Made by a program: the position numbers and the translations under genes. A DNA stretch of 64,000 nt, from positions 2,108,001 through 2,172,000 of the forward strand of contig NZ_CP113059.1 of assembly GCF_026625705.1 (NCBI RefSeq). The letters are read 5' to 3'. This document shows, in pieces, positions 50,541 through 60,674 of the stretch. The stretch is from Pedobacter sp. SL55. Its GTDB lineage: Bacteria > Bacteroidota > Bacteroidia > Sphingobacteriales > Sphingobacteriaceae. Under the pieces are notes generated by a model. The model was given only the letters and a program-made list of their open reading frames with translations. It was not told the DNA's origin and did no database searches. Every line of letters starts with the position of its first letter. The first letter of the stretch is position 1.

Positions 50541-52481
50541 TTACACTGCTTTAATTGGAAGGATTATGCTAACCGTAGTCCCTTTATTTTCTTCGCTTTG
50601 TATTTCAATGCTTGCAGTTTCGCCGCTTTGTTTGGCGAGTATTGCCAAACGTTCTTTGCTTATAGCTGTAGCCAGCGATTTATGGTTTTTGATGGCTATC
50701 TCCTTGGCAAATCCTTTACCATTATCGGCAATGGTAACCAACAGGATTTCATCTTTTATATCGAAATTTATGTTGATCATGCCTTCTTTACCATTCGGAT
50801 TTATGCCGTGTATAATGGCATTTTCTACAAAAGGTTGCATTAACATGGGTGGCACCATTACGCTCTCGGCATCATGCGCTTGGTCTATATTAATTTGATA
50901 ATCAAATGCGTCGTCGTAGCGCATTTGTTGTAAGCTAAGATAGTTTTGCAGGGTTTCTATTTCTTCGCTCAGTTTTACATAGCTTTCTCTCGATAGCTGC
51001 AAGCTGCTGCGCAATAACCGCCCAAATTGCTGTAAGTATTTTAAGGCCTTGTCATTTTGGTTAAAACGAATAAAGCTTTGCAGAGCAGATAAGGTATTAA
51101 AAATAAAATGAGGCTCTATTTGGGTGCGTAATAAACGCTGCTCTAGTTGTATGCGTTCGGTTTCGCTTTTTAAGCGGCGTTGTTTTTGTATGAAGTACAG
51201 TAAAAGTGCTATCGTAATGGTTAAAAGCAAACCTAAGGTACTTATGGCAAGCCAAAGCCGATTACTTTGTAGTTTTGCATTTGATAAAGCTACCGTTTGG
51301 TTTAAGGTATAGATAGATTTATCTTTCGCTTTTAATTGCACAATGGCGCCCATTTCGGCCAGGGCACGAGCGTTTTCTAATTCGTATACAAATTTGGTGC
51401 GTGCCAATACAATATCATACTGTTTTAGCGCTTGCGGATATTTTTTTGAAGCAATGTAATAATTGGCCAAATTTTGGTCGTACATGATCAGGTTCTCATC
51501 ATCTACCTTATTGCCGTAGGTTTTAATAAATTCTTGGCACTTATTAAGGTAAAAATTGGCGCTATCTAATTGTTTTTTGTTGATAAAGATACCCGCCAAA
51601 TCGTTATAGCTGCTGTACAAATTACCAGTTAAAACGCTCTCTGCATTTTTGCTATTTTCAATTGCGTCTTTTAAATCTAAGGTTAATCTTTTTCTGTTGT
51701 AAAACAACGCCGAATCGGGTTCGTTAATGAGAGAGAAATAGGTAACTTTCCTATCGCAAATAAATTTTGCGTTAAGTTGCTCTGGATGCTGTTGATACAG
51801 CTGCTCCATTTTTTCGATGTAGCTATACAAAGAATCGGCACTGCCGTTTGCACGGTAAAAGCAGGTTGCCATTTGACTGTATGCCCTAAATTTTTCTTTG
51901 ATAGGCGTGGGTAACTGCGGCAACAGAGCCATCGCTTTGCGGTTAAAATTAAACGCGTTATTAAACTGCCGTAACTGTAAGCTAGATTGTGCTGCGGCAA
52001 AAAAAACAGTTATTTTTTGTTTGGCCGTAAGGTTTATCGAAGTATCTGCCAAAAGCATTTGAGCAGCAGTATTGTAATAGTAGTTTTCTTGATGTATTTT
52101 TTGCTCCATGAGCGCCAAATTGCCCAAACCCGAATAAAGTTGCACTTGATCATCTGTATAACCTTTTCTATTGCCCATCAATTCCCAAGCTTTTTGCAAA
52201 TGGTATTTTAGCGAGTCTAGCTCGTTCATGCCATAAAAAACACCAGCAATGTTATAATGTACCTTAGAGCGCAAAACTGAATCTGCTTTAACCTGTTTGT
52301 TCTTTAATTTCGTATTCCAATAGTTTAATCTTACCTGTAAATCTGGGTTTTCTTTGAGCTTTTCGCTGGCTGCTTTAAAACTTAATAGTAAGCTTTGGGT
52401 ATGGGTTGCTACAGGTTTTTCTTTACAAGCGTATAACATTACCAAACACAGCACTATCAAATAAATCAATCGCTGTTTCAT
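50541..52481 (-). CDS. TPR-lipoprotein histidine kinase, LytS/YpdA type
   Basis: 646 residues. The N-terminus is a lipoprotein-like signal (LCLVMLYACKEK, Cys19). Residues about 55-375 are TPR-like helices forming a periplasmic sensor, then a membrane segment (about 397-420, LGLLLTITIALLLYFIQ) and a cytosolic kinase of the His_kinase/LytS class: TQIEPHFIFNTLSALQSFI with phospho-accepting His458, N box MLMQPFVENAIIHGI and G box IADNGKGFAKE. Both a lipobox and a membrane helix are present, so the Cys may not be lipidated. Its ATG overlaps the regulator gene as ATGA; the two form a standard LytS-LytR pair. Confidence 0.93.
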   Translation of the reverse strand: MKQRLIYLIVLCLVMLYACKEKPVATHTQSLLLSFKAASEKLKENPDLQVRLNYWNTKLKNKQVKADSVLRSKVHYNIAGVFYGMNELDSLKYHLQKAWELMGNRKGYTDDQVQLYSGLGNLALMEQKIHQENYYYNTAAQMLLADTSINLTAKQKITVFFAAAQSSLQLRQFNNAFNFNRKAMALLPQLPTPIKEKFRAYSQMATCFYRANGSADSLYSYIEKMEQLYQQHPEQLNAKFICDRKVTYFSLINEPDSALFYNRKRLTLDLKDAIENSKNAESVLTGNLYSSYNDLAGIFINKKQLDSANFYLNKCQEFIKTYGNKVDDENLIMYDQNLANYYIASKKYPQALKQYDIVLARTKFVYELENARALAEMGAIVQLKAKDKSIYTLNQTVALSNAKLQSNRLWLAISTLGLLLTITIALLLYFIQKQRRLKSETERIQLEQRLLRTQIEPHFIFNTLSALQSFIRFNQNDKALKYLQQFGRLLRSSLQLSRESYVKLSEEIETLQNYLSLQQMRYDDAFDYQINIDQAHDAESVMVPPMLMQPFVENAIIHGINPNGKEGMININFDIKDEILLVTIADNGKGFAKEIAIKNHKSLATAISKERLAILAKQSGETASIEIQSEENKGTTVSIILPIKAV

Positions 52482-53233
52482 TGTACATTGGTGTTAATTT
52501 GCTGTATAATAAGTTCTCTTCTCCTGTTCGAAACCGGAATTTCAGTTTTGTCTTTTAAGATTAGCGTTCCAGATTTTAAAAATTTATCTACACACTTAAT
52601 ATTAACCAAATAAGATTGATGCGGTCTTAAAAACCATTGCTCTGGCAATAGCTCGTCGTAATATTTTAATGGCTTTGAGATAATTAATTTCCTTTCTTCT
52701 GATAGGTAAAAAGTAGTATAGCTGCCCTCGCTTTGGCAGTATATGATTTCTTTAAGCTGCAAAACTTGTAAAAACTCTAGGGTATGTAGCACTAGGCGGT
52801 TCTCTAGGGTATTTTCTTGTTGTTGTAATTGTGTATTGATCACAGCAAGTTGCGCCGCTTGATGCTGTTGATGGCCTACATTTGCTTTATAAATTCTATC
52901 AAGTGCAAGCTTAAGCTCGTATTCATCTAAAGGTTTTAGAAGGTAGTCTATTGCACCGTATTTGATGGCTTTAACTGCAAAATCATTGTACGCCGTAATA
53001 AATATAATTTTAAAATTAATTTCTGTCAGCTTGTTCAAAATGTCAAAGGCGGTACCATCGGTAAGCTGTATATCCATTAAAACCAACTCTGGGTTGGTGG
53101 CTTTAATCAGTACCAATGCCTCGGCAACATTGGTGGCCGCCCCAATAAAGTTGCAATTGGTTTCACTTTGTACCAACCACTCTATTTCTTTGCGTACAGC
53201 GGGTTCGTCCTCAATAATTAAGGTTCTTAACAT
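52478..53233 (-). CDS. LytTR-family response regulator
   Basis: 251 residues. REC domain (1-120): acidic pocket EDE (8-10), phospho-acceptor Asp54 in ELVLMDIQLTDG, then FITAYNDFAVKAIKYGAIDY and the conserved Lys in LLKPLDEYE. The LytTR DNA-binding domain spans about 148-245 (LKEIIYCQSEGSYTTFYLSE, HQSYLVNIKCVDKFLKSGTL, IPVSNRRRELI). LytTR domains bind pairs of 9-10 bp direct repeats in 21-bp phase. It is translationally coupled to the sensor kinase and lies at the right end of the array that has such repeats before five genes. Confidence 0.95.
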   Translation of the reverse strand: MLRTLIIEDEPAVRKEIEWLVQSETNCNFIGAATNVAEALVLIKATNPELVLMDIQLTDGTAFDILNKLTEINFKIIFITAYNDFAVKAIKYGAIDYLLKPLDEYELKLALDRIYKANVGHQQHQAAQLAVINTQLQQQENTLENRLVLHTLEFLQVLQLKEIIYCQSEGSYTTFYLSEERKLIISKPLKYYDELLPEQWFLRPHQSYLVNIKCVDKFLKSGTLILKDKTEIPVSNRRRELIIQQINTNVQ

Positions 53234-53300
53234 TTGGTTAAATTATTTTGATCAACTTACAATAGCTAAAACTTAGATCAGCTATTTCCTAATTTTTTAC

Positions 53301-53663
53301 CTAAAAAAGCTGATCTTTAAATTCGTCCCAAGGCTTGGTGGTGCTTTCTAAGTATGTATCTAGCTGCTGTTGCTCTTCTTTCGATAAGCTTTCCTTAAAA
53401 TCAAGTCCCTTTAGTAGCCAATCTGAATAAGCTTTGCTTAAATCGTAACTTTTTTCTTTGTCTTTTGAAGCAGCGGCAGAACCAAGGTCATTAAATAGTG
53501 GTTCAAAAGATTTTAAATGCTCGTTAAGTTTTTGGTTGCTAAATTTGGGTGCTACCAAACCAGTTTTCGAATAATAGTTAACCGCTGTGGTGTTAGACGA
53601 GTTGGTACAAGAAAAGAGTAGGGCTATTAGTGAAAATAGGAATAGAAATTTTATATGTTTCAT
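53301..53663 (-). CDS. small lipoprotein of unknown function
   Basis: 120 residues with lipobox IALLFSCTNS (Cys19). The helical mature part is acidic-basic: LKSFEPLFNDLGSAAASKDK and LKGLDFKESLSKEEQQQLDT. No family recognised. It lies 67 bp upstream of the regulator gene, so it may share its transcript and could be a ligand or accessory of the sensor; this is an inference. Confidence 0.74.
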   Translation of the reverse strand: MKHIKFLFLFSLIALLFSCTNSSNTTAVNYYSKTGLVAPKFSNQKLNEHLKSFEPLFNDLGSAAASKDKEKSYDLSKAYSDWLLKGLDFKESLSKEEQQQLDTYLESTTKPWDEFKDQLF

Positions 53664-53885
53664 AGCTTGTTGATATTGGTTTTTCTAACAATTAAAATAA
53701 TTGCTGTTGCAAAACCAATACCGATACACATATAGGTTGTAGGTATTGAGGTAGAATAAGCTATTTAGCTAGAAGCACATTTTGCTGCAAACCTAAATGG
53801 GGCATAATTTTCTTTAATTTGCCCAATTGAGTAAAATGCTTACGGTAAAGTTGCCCCTTGTTTATTAGGCGATTGTAAGTTGGCA

Positions 53886-55298
53886 CTATAACATCACAGG
53901 TAACTTAATAGAGAAAACACTCCCTTTGCTGAGAGTAGAAGTTGCTACTATTTCGCCACCTAATTTATTAACCATTTCTTTAACTAGGTATAAGCCTATG
54001 CCGCTGCCCTTATTGTGGTGGGTGGTAACGTAAAACATATCAAATATTTTTCCCAAATGCTCCTCGGCTATACCCAAACCGTTATCCTCAAAATTAATTT
54101 GTAAAAAACCTTCTGTTAAATCTGCCGATATGTGAATGAAACGATTGGCTTTGTTAGGGTCGGCATATTTTAGGGCATTAGAAATTAAGTTGCGTGAAAT
54201 AATATCTAACCTAAAACTATCTATTTTGGTAACGATTGGCTGTATGTTGTATTTTATCTCTAGGTCAAAATCTTGGCCGTGTTTCAAATCGTTTACTACG
54301 CTCTCAAAAAAAGTAAATAAGTTGATTTCTTGAATTTCGATGTCTAGGCGCTTGTTTTTAGATAATTGGATAATTTTTAAGATGAAATCATCTTGTCTGG
54401 ATAAAATTTGAGACATTAACCTGAAATATAAACTACGTTCTTGTTCCGAATTTTCTTTTTCGGCTAAAGCAATTATTCCCTTTAAAGATGTGATAGGGCT
54501 TCTTAAATCATGAGATACACTATGGGTAAATAGGTCTAGTTCCTCATTAATTTTTAATAGCGCATTATTTTGTGCCATGGTGTTTTTTTGTAAAATAGAT
54601 AAACGATTGATGTATTTGATAGAGATGATGATAATGCAGAGAAAGACAGAAATTGCAATCGACGTATTAATAGTAAGCACCGTTTTGTTTACAAGCTTAC
54701 TGCTTTCGGTTAGCGCATGATCAAATTCATTTCCTTTTTTGGTAATAAGCTTACAGGTTTTGTCAATTTTGTCGGCAAGTTCTTCTTTCTCCATTAAAGA
54801 AAGCAAGATGTTGCTTTTTTGTTTTTGATGTAACAATTCTCCTTGTTTTTCGAGGTCTATAATGAGCAGATCTGCCGCTTTCCACAATTCTACCGCTTTT
54901 TGAAAATGGGGTAACGATTTAAAATTTTTGTAAACCCAAATAATGTTATCTAAATCGTCTGGTATGTTCTTACCTAATAGCAAATGTTTTTTTATTACTT
55001 CATGGCTTGCATTTTTATCTAAAGCAAGTCTTGCCAAACTGTCGTTTACGGGAACTTGAAGTTGGGTTAAGAAATGTTGATAGTGTTGAGGGTTGCCAGT
55101 AAAAACATAATTGGTAAGATGCCTAGAAGCTTCTTGTTGAGCTTTCATATAAACAGATTCGCCAGAAGTGAAAGCCCTAATGCCATCTATAGCCTTTAAT
55201 CCGTAATGATTTAGTGTGATAATTAATGCGATAGCAGCAAAAACGCAGATGGTATAGTTGTATACAACAATTTTTGTTTGTTTGGTAAGTTTATTCAT
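53886..55298 (-). CDS. sensor histidine kinase
   Basis: 470 residues. Two membrane segments (about 12-30 and 206-229) enclose a helical exported sensor of about 175 residues. HisKA follows with FTHSVSHDLRSPITSLKGII (His263), then HATPase_c: NLISNALKYADPNKANRFIH, FEDNGLGIAEEHLGKIFDMF and GSGIGLYLVKEMVNKLGG. This is a complete class I kinase, lacking receiver or PAS domains. No response regulator gene is adjacent on the same strand other than the LytTR gene at 52478-53233, so the partner is uncertain. Confidence 0.92.
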   Translation of the reverse strand: MNKLTKQTKIVVYNYTICVFAAIALIITLNHYGLKAIDGIRAFTSGESVYMKAQQEASRHLTNYVFTGNPQHYQHFLTQLQVPVNDSLARLALDKNASHEVIKKHLLLGKNIPDDLDNIIWVYKNFKSLPHFQKAVELWKAADLLIIDLEKQGELLHQKQKSNILLSLMEKEELADKIDKTCKLITKKGNEFDHALTESSKLVNKTVLTINTSIAISVFLCIIIISIKYINRLSILQKNTMAQNNALLKINEELDLFTHSVSHDLRSPITSLKGIIALAEKENSEQERSLYFRLMSQILSRQDDFILKIIQLSKNKRLDIEIQEINLFTFFESVVNDLKHGQDFDLEIKYNIQPIVTKIDSFRLDIISRNLISNALKYADPNKANRFIHISADLTEGFLQINFEDNGLGIAEEHLGKIFDMFYVTTHHNKGSGIGLYLVKEMVNKLGGEIVATSTLSKGSVFSIKLPVML

Positions 55299-55632
55299 TG
55301 AGCGTAGATGGTAAACAGGTTGATTGTTAATTTATTAAAGGTATAAAAAAGTAATCTGATTACACCTAAAAGTTGTAAAAGAAACTTTGCAGGTTACTGG
55401 TGGCAATGTTTTACCATATTTTATTCTGTTTGTTGAGTGGTCTTTATTTTAACTTTTGACTTTATTTTTGATGATTTTATTGAAGAGCCTGCTCCGTTTA
55501 CTAAATAAAAATTGGACTTAACAAATGTTAGCTTCGTACTTATCGAACCCTAAAGACGGAGGTTAAAATATTTAAGAGCTAGTGTAGCGGTTAGCGTAAT
55601 ATTGGCGTAGTAGTAATAAAACCATAAAAGCT
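55299..55632. other. 334-bp divergent intergenic region
   Basis: Lies between the kinase gene (minus) and the lipoprotein gene at 55633 (plus). It should hold both promoters, but I see no convincing -33/-7 pair. No repeats recognised apart from AT-rich stretches near 55321-55345. Confidence 0.5.
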
Positions 55633-56094
55633 ATGAAAACAAGATCATTAACAATTTGCTTAATAATTATTGCCCTGATATTTAATTCTTGCAGAAAAGA
55701 TAAAAATAGAAATATTGAAGAAATAGGCTATGGCACTTCTTTTGGAATGTGTGTTGGTTATTGTTTAAATCAGGTTGCAATTATTAATAACGGTAGCATT
55801 GACTTTACAAAAAGAGCTAATGGTATTAATCCAAGTGTAAAAACCTGCACTAAAGCTATTGCTGAAAACGAAATAAACGCATTGAAAGCTTTAGTTAATG
55901 TAGCTGAATTTAATAAATTGCCCGAAATAATTGGCTGTCCGGATTGTGCAGATGGCGGTGCAGAATGGATTTCAATGAAAGTAGATGGGAAAGTGAAAAA
56001 GGTTACTTATGAATATGGTAAAGCACCTGATGCTTTAAAAAATTTAGCGCTAAAATTGAAAGAAATTAAAGACGGGTTTGCAGATTGTAATTAG
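55633..56094 (+). CDS. small lipoprotein of unknown function
   Basis: 153 residues with lipobox LIFNSCRKDK (Cys20). The mature part includes FGMCVGYCLNQVAIINNGSI and GCPDCADGGAEWISMKVDGK; the Cys pairs (CVGYC, CPDC) suggest disulphides or metal binding. The ending (ALKLKEIKDGFADCN) carries another Cys. I recall similar exported proteins in Bacteroidota but no name. It is the first plus-strand gene in the window. Confidence 0.78.
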   Translation: MKTRSLTICLIIIALIFNSCRKDKNRNIEEIGYGTSFGMCVGYCLNQVAIINNGSIDFTKRANGINPSVKTCTKAIAENEINALKALVNVAEFNKLPEIIGCPDCADGGAEWISMKVDGKVKKVTYEYGKAPDALKNLALKLKEIKDGFADCN

Positions 56095-56550
56095 GCGCTT
56101 AGTGATTTGCTTTGAAGCCGAAAGATTGAATTTGTGAAGTTAGATCAAATGCGTTGTTTTTTGCCTACTCTTAGGATTCTGTAACTCCGAGTTCTATAAT
56201 TAGCGCTGTTGGAAACCTGCATATTTGTTGGCGGGGACGCCAACAAAGGCGTATCAAGCGTTGGCGTCTCCGCCAACGTTGCGGGCTAATTTATTGAATA
56301 CTCCACTCTGCTCTTTGGGACGGGACTACCCAAAGCCAAGTGTTGCCGCAATTGCTTTTCAAATAAAAACACTTCTTATTTTAACCTAAAACCATTTTTA
56401 GGGTAAGCTACTTTTAACTCTGAAAATATTTAGCGTAACCTCTTGATAGTTAAAAGAAATTGTTCTACTTTTGCAGTCCCTTAATGTGGGCTAGTTGTAA
56501 ACTGCTAACTGCAAGGAAATTAAATAAATATTTGAAACAAAAAGCAAGAA
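56095..56550. repeat. 456-bp intergenic region with strong hairpin repeat and rpsL promoter
   Basis: Positions 56226-56279 hold GTTGGCGGGGACGCCAAC and, after a 19-bp loop region, GTTGGCGTCTCCGCCAAC; the two arms are complementary apart from one pair, and each is itself palindromic. Related sequence at 30361-30457. Downstream lies the rpsL promoter (56443-56473). Confidence 0.65.
56443..56473 (+). promoter_or_regulatory. promoter of the rpsL-rpsG-fusA-rpsJ cluster
   Basis: TTG (56443-56445), 20 bp, then TACTTTTG (56466-56473), fits the Bacteroidota vegetative promoter TTTG-N19-20-TAnnTTTG. It is 78 bp before the rpsL ATG, leaving a leader of about 70 nt. Confidence 0.65.
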
Positions 56551-56964
56551 ATGCCAACCATTCAACAATTAGTTAGAAAAGGTAGAGTAGCACTGGAGTT
56601 TAAGAGTAAATCTCCAGCGTTGGACAGTTGTCCACAGCGAAGAGGCGTATGTACACGTGTATATACTACTACCCCTAAGAAACCAAACTCTGCAATGCGT
56701 AAAGTTGCCCGTGTACGTTTAACCAATGGTAAAGAGGTGAATGCCTACATTCCAGGAGAAGGTCACAACTTACAAGAGCACTCGATCGTTTTGATCCGTG
56801 GTGGTCGTGTTAAAGATTTACCAGGTGTACGTTACCACATCATCCGTGGTGCATTAGATACATCAGGTGTAGCTGGTCGTAACCAACGTCGTAGTAAATA
56901 TGGTACTAAGCGTCCTAAACCAGGGCAAGCAGCTGCAGCACCAGCAAAAGGTAAAAAGAAATAA
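56551..56964 (+). CDS. rpsL: 30S ribosomal protein S12
   Basis: 137 residues, normal length for Bacteroidota with a short Ala/Lys tail ([11 protein letters not shown]). S12 lines the decoding site. The conserved stretches [20 protein letters not shown] and [20 protein letters not shown] are intact. The lysine of TPKKPNS and the KDLPG loop, where streptomycin-resistance changes occur, are wild type. First gene of the cluster, 16 bp before rpsG. Confidence 0.98.
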   Translation: MPTIQQLVRKGRVALEFKSKSPALDSCPQRRGVCTRVYTTTPKKPNSAMRKVARVRLTNGKEVNAYIPGEGHNLQEHSIVLIRGGRVKDLPGVRYHIIRGALDTSGVAGRNQRRSKYGTKRPKPGQAAAAPAKGKKK

Positions 56965-56966
56965 TT

Positions 56967-56972
56967 AGGAGG
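56967..56972 (+). promoter_or_regulatory. Shine-Dalgarno site of rpsG
   Basis: AGGAGG, eight bases before the rpsG ATG at 56981. It is notable because almost no other gene in the window has such a site. Confidence 0.7.
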
Positions 56973-56980
56973 AAACAGAA

Positions 56981-57449
<469 letters not shown>

Positions 57450-57462
57450 AAAGAAAATGATT

Positions 57463-57530
57463 GAATGATTAAATTTTGAATGATTAAATGGGCTTAATGC
57501 TTATTTAATCATTTTCTCATTTAGTCATTC
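57463..57530. repeat. long inverted repeat between rpsG and fusA
   Basis: GAATGATTAAAT and AATGATTAAAT in direct tandem (57463-57489) face ATTTAATCATTTTCTCATTT then AGTCATTC (57503-57530). The arms pair over about 27 bp with few mismatches. No T tract follows, so it is probably a processing or repeat element and not a terminator. Confidence 0.6.
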
Positions 57531-57544
57531 GTTAATTCACAAAT

Positions 57545-59659
57545 ATGTCAAGAGATTTAAAATTTACTAGAAATATTGGTATCGCTGCTCACATCGATGC
57601 TGGTAAGACTACAACTACCGAGCGTATTCTTTATTACGCAGGTGTTAACCACAAAATTGGTGAGGTACACGAAGGTGCATCTACCATGGACTGGATGGTA
57701 CAAGAAGCTGAACGTGGGATAACCATCACGTCTGCAGCTACAACTGTATTCTGGCCTTACCGTGGTAACAAATACCAAGTTAACGTTATTGATACTCCAG
57801 GACACGTGGATTTTACCGTAGAGGTAAACCGTTCGTTACGTGTATTAGATGGATTAGTTTTCTTATTTTCTGCAGTTGATGGTGTTGAGCCTCAATCTGA
57901 AACTAACTGGAGACTAGCTAATAACTACGCAGTTCCTCGTATTGGTTTCGTAAACAAAATGGACCGTTCTGGTGCCGATTTCCTTAAAGTTGTAAAACAA
58001 GTTAAGGATATGTTAGGTTCTCACGCTGTGCCATTGCAGTTACCAATTGGTTCTGAAGATAGCTTTAAAGGCGTGGTTGATTTAATCAACAACCGTGGTA
58101 TTGTTTGGAATGAGCATGATAAAGGGATGACCTTTACTGAAGTGCCAATTCCTGATGATATGGTTGACGAAGTTGCACAATGGAGAGAGAATTTATTAGA
58201 AGCAGTAGCTGATTATGACGAGACTTTGATGGAGAAATTCTTCGAAGATCCTAATTCAATTACTGAGCGTGAAATTCTTGATGCTTTACGTGCGGCTACT
58301 TTAGATGCTAAAATTGTTCCTATGGTTTGTGGTTCATCTTTCAAAAACAAAGGTGTACAAACCATGTTAGATTTAGTGATGGAATTATTGCCGTCGCCAA
58401 TGGATGTTGAAGGCATTACTGGTACTAACCCAGAAACAGGCGAAGAGGTAACTCGTAAACCAGATATTAAAGAGCCTTTTTCTGCATTAGCATTTAAAAT
58501 TGCAACCGATCCTTTCGTAGGTCGTTTGTGTTTTATCCGTGTTTACTCAGGTAACTTAGAAGCTGGTTCTTACGTTTACAATGCTCGTTCAGAAAACAAA
58601 GAGCGTATTTCTCGTATCTTCCAAATGCACGCTAACAAGCAAAACCCAATTCCTAACGTAGGTGCTGGTGATATTGCTGCGGTAGTAGGCTTTAAAGATA
58701 TCAAAACTGGAGATACCCTTTGCGAAGAGAAAAATCCAATTATTTTGGAATCGATGAACTTCCCTGATCCAGTTATCGGTTTAGCTATTGAGCCTAAAAC
58801 TCAAGCTGACGTAGATAAATTAGGTATTGCTTTAGGTAAATTAGCTGAAGAAGATCCAACCTTTAGAGTAGAGACTGATCAAGAAACTGGTCAAACTGTA
58901 ATCTCTGGTATGGGTGAGCTTCACTTAGATATTTTAATTGACCGTTTAAAACGTGAATTTAAAGTAGAGGTTAACCAAGGTGCGCCTCAAGTAGCATATA
59001 AAGAGGCTATCTTCGGTACTGCAGAGCACCGTGAGGTTTATAAAAAACAATCAGGTGGTCGTGGTAAATTCGCGGATATCAAAGTTGTTATTTCACCAAT
59101 TGATTCTGATTTCGAAAAAGGTGGTTTACAATTCGTAAACGAAATTACAGGTGGTGCAATTCCACGTGAGTTTATCCCTTCGGTAGAGAAAGGTTTCGCT
59201 TCGGCAATGACCAATGGTGTGTTAGCTGGTTATCCGCTTCCAGATATGAAAGTACGTTTGATTGATGGTTCATTCCACGCAGTCGATTCAGATGCTTTAT
59301 CATTCGAGCTTGCCGCTCGTATGGCCTATCGTGAGGCGTTGCCTAAGTGTAAGCCAACGTTGATGGAGCCTATCATGAAAATCGAGATCTTAACCCCAGA
59401 AGAAAACATGGGTGACGTAATCGGTGACATGAACCGTCGTCGTGGTCAGTTACAAGGTATGGACACGCGTAATGGTGCTCAAGTAATCAAAGCATTAGTA
59501 CCACTTTCTGAGATGTTCGGTTATGTAACTCAGTTGCGTACCATCACTTCGGGTCGTGCAACGTCTACAATGGAATTTGATCACTACGAAGCAGCGCCTA
59601 AAAACGTACAAGACGAAATCGTTGCTAAATCAAAAGGCAGAGTGAAGTCTGAAGATTAG
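57545..59659 (+). CDS. fusA: elongation factor G
   Basis: 704 residues, full length. It drives ribosomal translocation by GTP hydrolysis. G motifs: [12 protein letters not shown] (G1, about 14-25), RGITI (G2), DTPGHVDF (G3) and NKMD (G4). Domains II-V follow with [34 protein letters not shown] and the domain IV loop [16 protein letters not shown]. All blocks are intact and there is no sign of the EF-G2 type. It sits in the standard order behind rpsL and rpsG. Confidence 0.98.
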   Translation: MSRDLKFTRNIGIAAHIDAGKTTTTERILYYAGVNHKIGEVHEGASTMDWMVQEAERGITITSAATTVFWPYRGNKYQVNVIDTPGHVDFTVEVNRSLRVLDGLVFLFSAVDGVEPQSETNWRLANNYAVPRIGFVNKMDRSGADFLKVVKQVKDMLGSHAVPLQLPIGSEDSFKGVVDLINNRGIVWNEHDKGMTFTEVPIPDDMVDEVAQWRENLLEAVADYDETLMEKFFEDPNSITEREILDALRAATLDAKIVPMVCGSSFKNKGVQTMLDLVMELLPSPMDVEGITGTNPETGEEVTRKPDIKEPFSALAFKIATDPFVGRLCFIRVYSGNLEAGSYVYNARSENKERISRIFQMHANKQNPIPNVGAGDIAAVVGFKDIKTGDTLCEEKNPIILESMNFPDPVIGLAIEPKTQADVDKLGIALGKLAEEDPTFRVETDQETGQTVISGMGELHLDILIDRLKREFKVEVNQGAPQVAYKEAIFGTAEHREVYKKQSGGRGKFADIKVVISPIDSDFEKGGLQFVNEITGGAIPREFIPSVEKGFASAMTNGVLAGYPLPDMKVRLIDGSFHAVDSDALSFELAARMAYREALPKCKPTLMEPIMKIEILTPEENMGDVIGDMNRRRGQLQGMDTRNGAQVIKALVPLSEMFGYVTQLRTITSGRATSTMEFDHYEAAPKNVQDEIVAKSKGRVKSED

Positions 59660-59667
59660 TTAAGATA

Positions 59668-59752
59668 AAGGATAAAGGAACAAGGATCAAAGACCAATAT
59701 GCCTAAGCATCAAATCTTTTATCCTTGCTCTTTGTTCTTTAATCCAAAAATA
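59668..59752. repeat. inverted repeat of the TTTGTTCCTTGCTCTTTG type between fusA and rpsJ
   Basis: AAGGATAAAGGAACAAGGAT (59668 on) and, inverted, ATCCTTGCTCTTTGTTCTTT (59732-59751) form imperfect arms. The same words recur at 38917-39058. Confidence 0.5.
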
Positions 59753-59805
59753 AATCCGACACTTGTTATTAATAGCTCTAACAGGTTGTCATAATTAAAA
59801 ATAAA

Positions 59806-60111
59806 ATGAGCCAAAGAATTAGAATTAAATTAAAATCTTACGATTACAACTTGGTAGATAAATCTGCTGAGAAAATCGTAAAAACTGTAAAGCCTACAGG
59901 CGCAGTAGTTAGCGGACCAATTCCGTTGCCAACAGAGAAAAAAATCTTCACTGTATTGCGTTCACCGCACGTAAACAAAAAAGCTCGTGAGCAGTTTCAA
60001 TTGTGTGCTTATAAACGTCTTTTAGATATTTATAGCTCAAACTCAAAAACAGTTGATGCTTTAATGAAGCTTGAATTACCTAGTGGTGTTGAAGTAGAAA
60101 TCAAAGTTTAA
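59806..60111 (+). CDS. rpsJ: 30S ribosomal protein S10
   Basis: 101 residues, complete: [40 protein letters not shown], then [17 protein letters not shown]10 is part of the 30S head and of antitermination complexes (NusB-S10). In most genomes rpsJ begins the S10 operon with rplC next; here a clear terminator follows at 60131-60165 and no rplC is present in the next 550 bp. Confidence 0.98.
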   Translation: MSQRIRIKLKSYDYNLVDKSAEKIVKTVKPTGAVVSGPIPLPTEKKIFTVLRSPHVNKKAREQFQLCAYKRLLDIYSSNSKTVDALMKLELPSGVEVEIKV

Positions 60112-60674
60112 TGATTTTAATATCACATTGAAAAAGCTCCGAGGATTTTATTCTCGGAGCTTTTTTGTTTGAGCGTATTTAGCGTGAGTTCGGGTTAAGT
60201 ATTTTTACAATTCTTGAGAAATTTGCATTGAACGTATTTTTTTTAGCTCGCCGCCGCTGGGCTCTTACTTTTTGACCGCAAAAAGTAACAAAAGCTCTCG
60301 GTTGCTTATTTTTCTTTCAAAGAAAGTGTTTTGGCTTATTGGTGCGGCCCGAAAAATAAGAGACCGAAGATTAGCTGAACGAAGATTTGAAGCGCTATCG
60401 CTAGCGAATAGCATAATTTTCTTATCCCAAACTCACGTTATTTAACCAATCATGGGTCTTGATCCGTCATTGCTAGGCACGAAGCAATCCTACAACTATT
60501 GCCGGCAACAAAACCTCCGCTTTAAGATTTTTCATTACTTTATTTTTTTCTTCATCTGCATTCAAGCTTGCTACGCAGGTGCTTCGTGCCTAGCAATGAC
60601 GATCATACTTAATTGCTATTGAAATAACAATTTGATAATCAATACAAATAACTGACGTTATTTAGTCTAATTTC
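60112..60674. repeat. 563-bp intergenic region: terminator and repeats D and C
   Basis: Contains the rpsJ terminator (60131-60165), repeat D (60241-60300, related to 37691-37748) and a long copy of inverted repeat C (60465-60605), with arms GTCATTGCTAGGCACGAAGC and GCTTCGTGCCTAGCAATGAC that are exact complements. It also shares the lead-in GGGTCTTGATCCGTCATTG with the copy at 14811. No gene seen. Confidence 0.7.
60131..60165 (+). terminator. rho-independent terminator after rpsJ
   Basis: AAAAAGCTCCGAG, a 9-base loop, CTCGGAGCTTTTT: an 8-bp GC-rich stem extended by A/T pairs and followed by six T. It lies 20 bp after the rpsJ stop and may also work for the opposite strand. Confidence 0.88.
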
